This document shows, one piece after another, positions 55,171 through 64,000 of a DNA stretch of 64,000 bases. Source of the DNA: Prorocentrum cordatum (lineage: Eukaryota > Sar > Dinophyceae > Prorocentrales > Prorocentraceae); NCBI GenBank assembly GCA_963575745.1, contig CAUYUJ010014188.1:62001-126000 (forward strand), written 5' to 3'. The position numbers and the translations under genes are program-made. Position 1 is the first letter of the stretch; every line of letters starts with the position of its first letter. The notes beneath the pieces are model-generated. The model saw only the letters and a list, made by a program, of their open reading frames with translations, made no database searches and was not told the origin of the DNA.

Positions 55171-56056
55171 GTGGGGCAGGGCACCTCCGAGGTCAGAGTC
55201 CTCCGCTGGCCGAGCCGGGCCGGGCCGGGCCGAGCCGAGCCGGCGGAGGAATAGTCTGATTATGGAAGGGAGGGGGAAGAGAACGAGCAGGAGGATTTGT
55301 TCGACATCGACGCCCAGAGGTCGTCGCCCCCTGATATCTGGCCTGTAGCAGGCCAGCGAGCAGTGAAACGAAGATAGGAGGGCAGGCGCGAAAGCCACGG
55401 GGCGATTTCCCACAGGAGGGGAGGATCCCCTGTGGCTCACCGCCTGCCCCCCTAAGCCCACGACCAGAGAAGAATGAGGTCAGGGCGAGACGCGCCACAC
55501 GCGGAGGACGCATGCTGCATCTCCTAGTCTGAGTCGTCAGACTGTAGTGCAGCGACGGCGACGAGCGAGGCCTCGTCCTCTTCAAGGACGGAGGCAGCTC
55601 GGTCTCGGCCGAACGCTCCAGCCGACGAGGCTGGCTCAGATGCCTGCTGCACGGCCTGCTGGGAGGGACTCTCACCAGGCAAGCCAAACAATGAACAGGC
55701 TGCTTCCTCTTCCGCATCGCGCGGTCCAAGAGGGAGAGATGTTGGGGCAGCAGCTTCGACGGTACACGACGACTCGGACGAAGGGTCGACGACTCGATCA
55801 TGCTGCTGCCCCTGTGGTTGTGCTGACGGTGGAGGATCGACCTCCAGCTCCACGCCAGCTGGGACTGATATCCCCCAGGAGGAAGAGGAGGACATGGATG
55901 AGGTGCTTTTTCGAACGGCCGAAACGGTCCTCCCGGTCCCCTCTACCTCCTACTCCTTCTGGCTCTACCCTCGGCTCGGATTGCGCTGGACGCCTGCCCG
56001 ACGTTCACTCCTCCTCCTCCTTCTCCTCCTCCTCATCCTCCCTCCTCCTTCCCGGG
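55171..56056. other. Unassigned; possible small acidic ORF
   Basis: The minus frame 55895-55524 (123 aa) starts MSSSSSWGISVPAGVELEV and is Ser/Glu/Ala-rich and acidic, ending in LQSDDSD. No family is recognised. 55205-55245 is a CCGGGC/CCGAGC tandem. 55985-56050 is CTC-rich. Confidence 0.25.
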
Positions 56057-56145
56057 TGCCCGGGGGATGCCCGGATGCCCCGGTGCCGGGGTGCCTGCAG
56101 TGCCCGGGTGCCCGGGTGCCCCGGTGCCCGGGTGCCCGACAGGGG
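56057..56145. repeat. GCCCGGGTGC minisatellite
   Basis: About nine imperfect 9-10-bp units. It lies at the point where the Helitron-like reading ends. Confidence 0.9.
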
Positions 56146-56149
56146 GTCT

Positions 56150-58371
56150 TCCGTGCGGGTCTTCCGTGCGGCGACATTGCTCTCGCTGTTGAAGGATGCG
56201 AATCCAAGGGCGCAGTTGTACGACCGAATGTGCTGCATGAAGTGGTCGTGGGAAGGACCCGGACGAAGGAGCTGAGCCATTTCGGCCGGAGCGGGAGGCA
56301 GTAGGGGGATGCCAGCCAGGGCTCCGTACCTGCAGCACGCGCCGAAGTCCTTTCTGCGTGCTGCCGGGCAGCGCGCGCGTTCGGCGAAAAAGTGCAGAGC
56401 CCCGCACGTTGCGCAGGCTCCTTGAAAGTGGCCGGTCGGAGAGAGCGACGCTTTCGGAACGCGTTTGCTGCACCATTCGTCTGTCGACCACCAGCCGGCG
56501 CGGTGGCCGGTGCGTACGCCAAGAGAAGTCCCAGGCCCCAGGCACGGGTTCTGCGAACCAGTTCCGATGCGCTGCGCAGGCGGGCGGACAGCTGGACGAG
56601 TTCGGAAGTGCTGCGCGGGTGGACTTGAGGCGACGCCACGGCACGGAACATTTCGGCGAGTCACGTGCTCGGAGGTACATGCGGACGGCTGCCGCCACCT
56701 GCTTGCAAAGTGCTTGCAACGGATCGCTACGTGGACGGGCGTGTGGGACACCAGAAGACCCCGACGTCGGAGGATGATGGGGCCCGGCGGCGGCGGTGGC
56801 TACCGCGGCATGTCGGACGTGGTCGGGGCAGTATCCGGTGGCGTACATTGCTTTCGTCAACTTTCTGTCGCACAGTGGGAAGGAACATGTGGGTTTAAAG
56901 CAACGTTCGCACATGCCGTTGTTGTGCGGCACTGCGCGTCGCACGCCATGGCGGGCGGGGGCGCGGCAGCCGGCCTTTCCGGGCCCCTGGCAAGGGGGCC
57001 CCGCGAGGCAACAGTGCCTACATTTCACCACGGTGCCGAGAGGGCCCACGAGAAAAGCGCACCCAATGGCACGATTGCTACATGGCTTCCCTTTTCCGAA
57101 TGCACGCGATGCAGAGGGCGTCGGACGATGTTCCGTTGAGCTACACCGTTGCACCCAGACGAACTACAAGGGCGTTCGGCTTGCTCGTAGGATCGTTTGG
57201 AGAGGGATAGTAGTGGTTGTGGTGTGGACAGCCCGCACGTTCGGCACAGGCCTGCTGAACCAGGGGTGGAACGGCCGTCGCACCTACGCGTCGAACGTGG
57301 GAAACAGGACGAATTACACAACGCAAAGTGTCCTCTGGCGACTCGACTACGTTCGTGCACGGGGGCGCGCGGCAGAAGTGGGGCAGGGCGGGCGGTTGGC
57401 AGACGAGGCAATGCTGTCCGTGTTGTCGAGGGACGCGGAAGTTGCAGGTGGCCGTGGCGCAAGGAAAGACACCGAGGATGCACATGGGGCATTGCGCGCC
57501 CGTTCGAGATGTGCTTTCTTGCACCGCTGGCGCCCCGCACTTCGGAGTGCTACATCGCGAGGGCGTAGATGCAAGCGCCGTCGAAGACTGCGCTGGAGCG
57601 GCTAGAGAAGGGCTGGCGGCTGGGCTGGCTCCGCCACAGTGAGCGCGCAGATCTGGAGTTCCGGGCGCTCCTCGGCGCGAGAAGCACACTGTGCACAGTC
57701 GACGTCCGGCTTGGCATGGGGCGCAAGTACTGCGGGCTGTATCGCTCCGTTCCTCCTGGCAGCCAAGCGACGCGCAGGCGAATTGGCGAATTGCCGAATT
57801 GATGGTTCACGCATTGTGGAAGCCGGCCTGATGCATTTTTGACTTTTTGCCGGACGTGGGAAGGACACCCCAGCACCGCGAAGCGACAGGGCAGGGAGCC
57901 TTCAGAGCACGGAAAGCACGGGCCAGATGATTCGTTGGTTGTCAGAAGGCGGCAGCCGACGCGGGCGTTCCTACACAAGTTCCACTCACGCGTGGTATTG
58001 TGGCATGGGTCGGGATAGTGCGTTGTGCAGAAAGTAGGCGTGACATGTGTTTTTGGCCGTCGGAAGGGTGGAGCTACAGGAGCCTCGCGCTGGGGGTGGG
58101 CACACCGTGCATCTGCCGAAAAGCACCGCTTGCAAAATCTCTGACGTTCTCGTTTGCTGGTGCCTTCGACTGGGATATGAGCTTGAAGTCCACTGCAAAA
58201 TTGATAGTTATGACACGTGTGGCGCGGCCTCTCAGTAACAGCTGAAGCCATGACCACGAATACGGAGGTGCAGGGGGCGGCGGCTCGACCCGCGATATGG
58301 ATGGCAGCCTGCAATGCCGTAAAAGTAAGCAGCATAATACTGACTGGTGACTGCGGAGGCAGCAGCATCAT
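56150..58371 (-). pseudogene. Cys/His-module protein with Helitron-type N-terminal end, truncated
   Basis: Minus-strand coding in three successive frames (58371 to ~57790, ~57740 to ~57200, 57154 to ~56700, then 56751 to ~56150). Repeated modules follow a C-x5-6-GC, then CxxC, then PC-x5-6-GC, then C-x2-H plan: HNTTREWNLCRNARVGC, PCFPCSEGSLPCRFAVLGC, QCPMCILGVFPC, HCLVCQPPALPHFC, PCSNRAIGC, CRHCCLAGPPC, MCERCF and GYCPDHV. The last part reads GACATCGALHFFAERARC, FGACCRYGALAGIPLLPP, then HFMQHIRSYNCALGFASF. This CxxCGA, CC-x-G and IRxYN order is what precedes the Rep domain in Helitron proteins. The Rep HUH motif and helicase are absent; the reading ends at a minisatellite. Frame changes may be introns or indels. 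Confidence 0.5.
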
Positions 58372-58859
58372 GTCTTCAGCCGATATGGGGTACAGGGTCG
58401 GTGGAGCAGGACGCGGAAGTGCAACTCGGAGACCTTGTTGGAAGCTCCGGGAACAGCCTCGGCGCTGACCTGGGCCCCGTCATGGCTCCATGGATGGGCC
58501 AATGGTTGTGCACGGAAACGGAAAGAGCGCTGAAGGAACTTGCCCGAGACGGCTCATGGCACCCTTCGCTCTTGGGAAGCGTAAATGTTAAGGGCTGGTT
58601 ACGTCACTGCTCCCCGTCCTCCTCTCCTCCTCGTCCTCCTCCTCCTCCTCATCATCATCATCAGCCTCCTCCATGTCCTCCCCGCTCTCTTCAATCTGCC
58701 ACTCCTTCTCTTCATACACCTCGTTCTCGTCCTTCCTCACCTCTAGTCACTCCCCAGTCCTCCTCATCCTTCGCTCCCCTTCCATCCTTGTCATCAGCAT
58801 CCCTCGCCACCATTACTTACGCCTCCTCATCATCGTAATGTATGGTGTGGCTCTCGCGT
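58372..58859. other. Unassigned; CTC/pyrimidine-rich
   Basis: 58617-58700 has CCTCCT and CATCAT runs. Short serine-rich frames here are not called. Confidence 0.5.
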
Positions 58860-60130
58860 GGCCATCATTGGGCTGTCTTGGGGCCTCGCATGACCCTCTC
58901 GGGGTCAGTTTTTGGAGGCGTACTGGAAGTCTCTGGGGCGTCTTGGGAGGAGTTGTTGGGCCTCTTGGGAGCCTCCGGGGAGCCTTTTGGGGGGCGCTTG
59001 GGTGGCCTCGGGGGGCTTCTTGCGGCCTCGTGGGGCCCTCTTGGGGTCCGCTGGGCTCGCTTGGGCAATCTTGAGGCCATGTCGGGGCTCTCCTGGGGCC
59101 GTCTTGGGCGACTCCTGCGCCGTCCTGGGGCGCTCTTGGGCCGTCTTGGGACGCCTTCGGGGGCGTCTTGGGCCGTCTTGGCCCCGGCTTAAGTGTCTCT
59201 TGGGCCGTCCTGGGGCTCTCTTGGGGGCCTCTTGGGCCGTCTTGGAGCGTCGGAAAGCAAAAAAAGCAAGAACGCGAAAAACATCGAAAGAACCAATGAC
59301 AAATCAGCGTTTGTGGCCTCTTGGGGTTCTCTTGGGAGGCCTCTTGGAAGCCGCTTGGGGCGTGTTGGTTGCCTGTGGGCTCGTCTGGAGGCCATGCTGG
59401 CGCGTGTTGGAGGCTCGCTGGCCTTTTAGGCAGTCGTCAGGCCATGTCGGGGCCCTCCTGGGGCTGTCTTGAGCGGCTCCGGGGTTGTCTTGGGGCTCAC
59501 TTGGGCCATCTTGGGACGCCTTTGGGGGCCTCTTGGGCTGTCTTGGGGCCGGCTCAGGGGCCTCTGGGGCCGTCCTGGGGCTGTCTTGGGTGCCTCTTGG
59601 GCCGTCTGGCAGCGTCAGAAAACAGAAAAACCGAGAAGGCAAAACACATCGAAAAAAAACAATGCAAACTCAACGTTTGCGGCCTCTTGGGGCTCCTTGG
59701 GAGGCCTCTTGGAGGCCGCTTGGGGCGTGTTGGTGGCTTCTGGCCTCGTTTGGAGGCCATGCTGGCGCGTGTTGGAGGTCCGCTGGGCTCGCTTAGGCAG
59801 TCTTCAGGCCATGGCGGGGCCCTCCTGGAGCTGTCTTGGGCGGCTCCTGGGCCGTCCTGGGGGCCTTTTGGGCCGTCTCGGGACGCCTTTGGGGGCTTCT
59901 TGGGCCGTCTTGGGGCCGGCTTAGGGGCCTCTTGGGCCGTCCTGGGGCTCTCTTGGGGGCCTCTTGGGCCGTCTTGGAGCGTCGGAAAGCAGGAAAAGCG
60001 AGAAGACAAAACACATAGGAAAAAACAATGAAAAAACAACGTTTTTTGCCTCTTGGGGCTCTCTTGGGAGGCGTCTTGGAGGCCGCTTGGGGCGTGTTGG
60101 TGGCCGCTGGGCTCGTCTGGAAGCCATGCT
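58860..60130. repeat. ~360-bp tandem array, CTTGGG family
   Basis: Three and a half units. A-rich landmarks GGAAAGCAAAAAAAGC, GAAAACAGAAAAACC and GGAAAGCAGGAAAAGC lie at about 59257, 59617 and 59985, each followed by GCCTCTTGGGG and a GGCGTGTTGG segment. Periods are about 360 and 368 bp. Confidence 0.9.
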
Positions 60131-60230
60131 GGCGCGTGTTGGAGCGCTCGCGGGCTGTCTTGGCTGGGCTGGAGCCCGCCCTGGCGGTCTCTGGAACCGA
60201 ACGGGAACCTTTCCGAGCGGCCCCGGGGGC

Positions 60231-60372
60231 CCTGCACCCCCATGCGCCCCCGAGGTCCTTGGGCTCGGCCGGGGGACCTCGTCCCCCGGGACCCTGCACC
60301 CCCATGCGCCCCCGAGGTCCTTGGGCTCGGCCGGGGGACCTCGTCCCCCAGGATATATATATACATATATAT
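60231..60372. repeat. Two 62-bp direct copies with internal hairpin, then (TA)n
   Basis: CCTGCACCCCCATGCGCCCC ... GGACCTCGTCCCCC occurs at 60231-60292 and 60293-60353, almost identical. Each copy holds GAGGTCC and its reverse complement GGACCTC. A TATATATA tract follows. Confidence 0.8.
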
Positions 60373-60499
60373 GTGGTATAAGCCATTCCATGCAGTATCC
60401 ATGGTGCAAGCTAGAGGCGGCTACGAGGCAGACATGTGGCGAAACCTCGCCAGACCCACAACAGCGCCAGAAGTGTCCCTCCTCCACCTTCTCATAAGT

Positions 60500-60715
60500 G
60501 TCCTCCCCTCCTCCCCCTCCTCCTCCTCCTCCTCCTCCTCCTCCTCCTCCTCCTCCTCCTCCTCCTCCTCCTCCTCATGAGTGTCATCCACCCCCTCCTG
60601 GTACTCCTGGTCCGCCTGGTCCTCCTGGTCCTCCTTCCTCCTTCCTCCTCCTCCTTCCTCCTTCCTCCTTCCTCCTTCCTCCTCCTCCTCCTCCTCTACC
60701 GCGCTCCACCTTGAG
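60500..60715. repeat. (CTC)n / TCCTTCC microsatellite
   Basis: Long CTC run at 60511-60576 and CCTCCTT repeats at 60640-60697. Confidence 0.95.
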
Positions 60716-62399
60716 ACGAAGCCAGGACGCCGCACCCTTTATAGAGCGTTCCAGATCGCTCTGAGAGCGCTCCTGAACGCTCTGGAGCGGATTCATCCTC
60801 GCCCCGGCCGCGTCCGACAGCTCTCTCCCGAAGTCAACCTGATTACAATCAGCCCGTATAATAAGGACGCACGCTAAGGATGCAAGGGCCGTGGGAGGCC
60901 ACGTCGACACTTTGCGAGCGGGGCGCCGCCAGCGAAAGCGGTCGAGGATGGGCCAAAGGAGAAGGATGCAAGGGTAATCTTGGAAAAGTTGCTCATCCTT
61001 ACTGTGCGAGTCGTCTGTGCAGTCCCTGGGAGCTCGAATCGAGTACCGAAAATGGTATATATCCCTGGGTGGGTCCTGGCCCAATCTGGCCAAATCCTGC
61101 TTGACCGGCGTGACCGCTAGGTCATGTGGCTTGCGTTGGCTCAATCTCGCCCACGACGACCTCCCAAGAGTTGCACCCGTTGTAAGGACCCTCGGACACC
61201 ACATCGACTGAGGGCCTCAGAAGTCAGGACTCGCTACCAAATCCATAAGTGGAGGATGCTGCGACCCAGAGCTGCAATTCGCTCGAGCGTGTCAGGGTCC
61301 TCCTGGTTTACCGGAGTCCCTGTCCACGGGGCCCCCGAGAAGCACACTCCGCGGTCTCCAAGAGCTTCTGCCTGTGGCGCCAACTGGTCGTCGAAAGGGA
61401 GAGGATGGGACACGGAGGGCGACCTCGAAACGCAACGACTGCTCAAACATCGGCCTGCATGCGCGGCATGCGGCTGACAGCTCCGTGGCGTCACATGGTC
61501 GACAACACGCCCGACAAGATTAAACGCGGCATGCCATGGGCGAGCACGCCGGGGGGGCGCCGCAAAAAAAAATTGATGATCGCTCCGCGGTTGAGAGAAA
61601 AGCGCCCGAAAGAGTCTGCGGGAGGATTTGGGACTGATTACGAAAGCCTGCTTCGTAGAGGGGGGTAGTAAAACCAAAAACACATAACAAACTACATCGA
61701 TATGTGGTGATCGCATACCCGCTGCGGTTCCACATCGACAATAAACGTCGACGCAGCATCAACGTTTAGTCGCCTGCATCTCTAGAAGTTCCGGAACTAT
61801 CATCATAGTCCGTTTCACGATTCGCCCCGATAGTTGCTCAACGCGTGTCCCCCCAAGCATGTCCACCCATCTTCTGACTGTCCCCGAGCCCGGAAGTGTT
61901 CTCCAGATCGCAGACAACATTGAAAAGCATTCGCCATCTTGCCTTCGTCGTCGTTATTCTCCCTCCTCTGGAGGTCGCAAGCTTCAGCCAGCGGCTGCTG
62001 ACTGAGTTGCCGAGCGTGATAGCCCAGCTTCCGTTGTCACAACAACAAATTGTTGCAAATGCTGCCCCTCCGCCTCCCCAGTTTCCACTGAAATCTGTTA
62101 GCAGCTTTTTTTACCATCCGGACAGAGAGCCCAGCGGCGAGAACGGGTCACGAGCAGACACGGACAAACCGAAAGAGGAGAGGAGGAGGGGAGAGGAAAA
62201 GGAACGAAGACAAAAACGCGCCCGGCGAGCGCGCTGGACAACCGCTGCCCAGGGCAGCCGTCAGCCGCCGCGACACCAATTACAACTAATTCGCCCGGCG
62301 CCGCCGCACCCCCCACTCGCTAGTCCGGGGGGGCCGGGCGCGCCGCTAAGTGCTGCCTTAGGACGCCGCGCCAAGCAGCCTCAGCGCCGCTGGGCCGCG
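60716..62399. other. No gene I can support
   Basis: 60720-60830 shares a block with 41700-41850. 61230-61720 has open frames on both strands (160 aa minus, 139 aa plus) without known motifs. The 314-aa plus ORF from 61896 is Arg/Ala/Pro-rich and overlaps the LINE 3' end below. Confidence 0.4.
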
Positions 62400-64000
62400 C
62401 GGGCGGGAGCAGCATCAGCGCGGCCGCCTTCGGCGGCGGGATGGGCGCCTAACCGGCGCGCGGGCGACCCGCGAGGCGCGCCCAATCAGGGGCCCAGCAG
62501 CCGCAGCGCAAGCAGGCGACCCAACCGGGGCCCCGAAGACGCCGCGCGCGCCCTCCGCGCCGCGCCACCGAAAGCGCCGGCGCCGCAGCCGCTGGCCCAG
62601 GCCGCGGCGCGACGCCCTCGACCCCCCGCCGCCCCTGCTGCGCCGCCGCAGCGGCCGCGACGACGTCATCGGCCACGTGCGGCGCTCGGCGGCGCGGGGG
62701 CCCGCCCCGGCGGCGACCGCGCGAGGCCCCTCCTGGCCGCGGCTGCCATGATTGGCCATGGGGGCCTCGAGCTCGACTGCGGCCAGCATCGACTGCAGCA
62801 CCCCGAGGGCGTGGAGCTGCACGAGCCGCCTCTGCAGTAGGGCCGCCGCCAACAAGCGAGCCTTGGCAGCAGTGCCAGCCAGCCTGTCCGCTGCCGCGTT
62901 GACGCGTCGGCCCTCGGCTGCCACGCCGCGCGCCGCCGCCGCCGCCGCCCCATCCTCATCGAGTGAGGCGCCAGGCGCTCCCACAAGTCCGCATGCGCCC
63001 AGCCCTGGGCTGAGGCGCCCTGGCGGATTGCCCCCCGCGATGCCATGGGCCACGAATTTGGAAACCGTGTTGACCTCGTCCCGCTGGCCTGCCTCGCTGA
63101 TCGCGCGCAGAGCTGAGGTCAGATCCGCGCGCTGTGCGGTTCGCGGCCCGTCCACGGGCCCGCAGTGCCCAGCGCCGTGGGCCGCTGGCGCTCCAGCTGA
63201 AAGCCCCAAGCCGCGCGCGCCAACGCGCGGCGGGTCCGTGGGGTGCTCGCACGCCCCATCCGTCCAAGCCCTGCAGCGGGCGCTGCGGCTGGCCCGGCTG
63301 GACCACGGCGGGCTCCGGCATCGGCGGCGCCGGCTTTGGCGCGCTTGCCACTGCGGCCTCCGCCGCCAGCTGGGGGCCCAGAGGGAGGACTCCAGAATTA
63401 GCCACCCCCGGCGGCAGCCTGGCCAGCAGGGCGGCGGGCGAGGACCCCCTGCTGCGAGCGCCGTGCGCCGGGCTGAGGCAATCCCAAAACGGGAGCTGCT
63501 GGTCCTCGCGCGCCGCGCCACAATGCGGGCAGAGCTCGGGTTCGCCCCGCTTGGCTGCCACAGTCTCGGCGACGACATTGCCACTCGGGACTGCGCGAAA
63601 GGCGCCAGCGGCGTCGTGCGCAAGCTCGCCGCTCTCCAGGAGGCGACGGGTGCCCAAACGGTCCATGCCCCCCCGCAACGTGAGCAAAGTCGGCGCGCCT
63701 GGTCGCGACCTCACGAGCCTCGCGGCGCGCCCGGGCGGCAAGCAGAACCGCCCGCGCGTCCTGCAGGGCCTGGCCAGCGGGTCGCCACCCTGCTGGCGCC
63801 GACGCGACGTCCTGCCAGCGCGCCGCGTCCGCGCCCAGCTGAAGCGCCGCCGCGCTGCGCGCTGCAGCTGCTATGGGCCCTTGGCGACGGCCGTGCCCCG
63901 CGGCGATGGCGCCCTCCACCTCCCGCCAAGGATCCTTTGGGGAGCGGCCGCGCTGCGGCGCGTTGACGATCGGCCACAGCGAAGCAATGACCGCAATCGC
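62400..64000 (-). pseudogene. LINE 3' part: zinc knuckle and RNase H, partial at window edge
   Basis: Minus-strand sequence enters from beyond 64000. At about 63480-63540 it reads ELCPHCGAAREDQ then LPFWDC, a CxxC...C zinc-finger context typical of LINE C-termini. Downstream, RNase H reads WTDGACEHPTDPPRVG (about 63235-63285; the Asp of TDG is catalytic), GPRTAQRADLTSALRAI, VSKFVAHGIAGG and finally NAAADRLAGTA near 62880-62910. RNase H removes RNA from the hybrid during reverse transcription. The RT lies outside the window. Some pieces (HADLWERL at about 62980) are in another frame, so the copy is probably broken. Confidence 0.6.

Noticed and set aside
61896-62840. 314-aa plus ORF
   Set aside because: Arg/Ala/Pro-rich and largely antisense to the LINE 3' region; no motif supports it.

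Overview
The window looks like nuclear DNA of a dinoflagellate. The strongest sign is an exact 22-nt match to the dinoflagellate trans-spliced leader on the minus strand at 54676-54697. The mobile elements also fit: a tyrosine-recombinase (YR) retrotransposon carrying a methyltransferase-like domain, LINEs with an APE endonuclease and an RNase H, an ISXO2/IS1595-like transposase, a Penelope-like element and a Helitron-like fragment. Species cannot be told from the window. I found no convincing single-copy host gene. Essentially all recognisable coding sequence belongs to mobile elements, and most copies are broken.

Layout. 1-12056: a tandem array of about 0.9-kb satellite monomers, each with a TA/TG-rich spacer and a long imperfect palindrome. 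The array is split at 1521-7583 by a minus-strand YR retrotransposon that keeps the diagnostic split direct repeats (A1...B1-A2-B2) and has its middle third inverted. 12057-16520: unassigned GC-rich sequence, an AAC microsatellite and CTTGGG-family repeats. 16595-18495: a small unknown ORF and a broken ISXO2-like transposase, followed by inverted repeats to 19345. 19517-26310: almost entirely tandem repeats (CTTGGG family, a decamer array, a 170-bp array, a GTTAGGG-containing satellite, CGT and CAT microsatellites). 26311-29300: repeats and a possible retroelement remnant.

29302-34900: a minus-strand LINE with ORF1 (coiled coil) and a frameshifted ORF2 whose RT palm is deleted. 35048-38350: a plus-strand Penelope-like retroelement with an N-terminal GIY-YIG nuclease upstream of an RT with all catalytic motifs. 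A 123-bp direct repeat (35048-35170 and 40388-40510) lies before the element and about 2 kb after it. This permuted-domain element is the most interesting coding system in the window.

38351-56150: dispersed and tandem repeats. These include composite units repeated at 43.3-44.6 and 52.5-53.4 kb, head-to-head 15-bp arrays, a 12-bp GATCGAT array, and a higher-order array (48.0-51.7 kb) with a CACGTG core in many of its 60-bp units. The spliced-leader match lies in a CTTGGG-family block. 56150-58371 (minus): a Cys/His-module protein that ends in a Helitron N-terminal-like region and is truncated before the Rep and helicase domains. 58860-60130: a 360-bp tandem array. 62400-64000 (minus): the 3' part of a second LINE with zinc-knuckle and RNase H domains, running off the window edge.

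The genes do not form an operon or host pathway. The window is a nested mobile-element and satellite landscape. Domain calls rest on motif recognition by eye; no database search was run.
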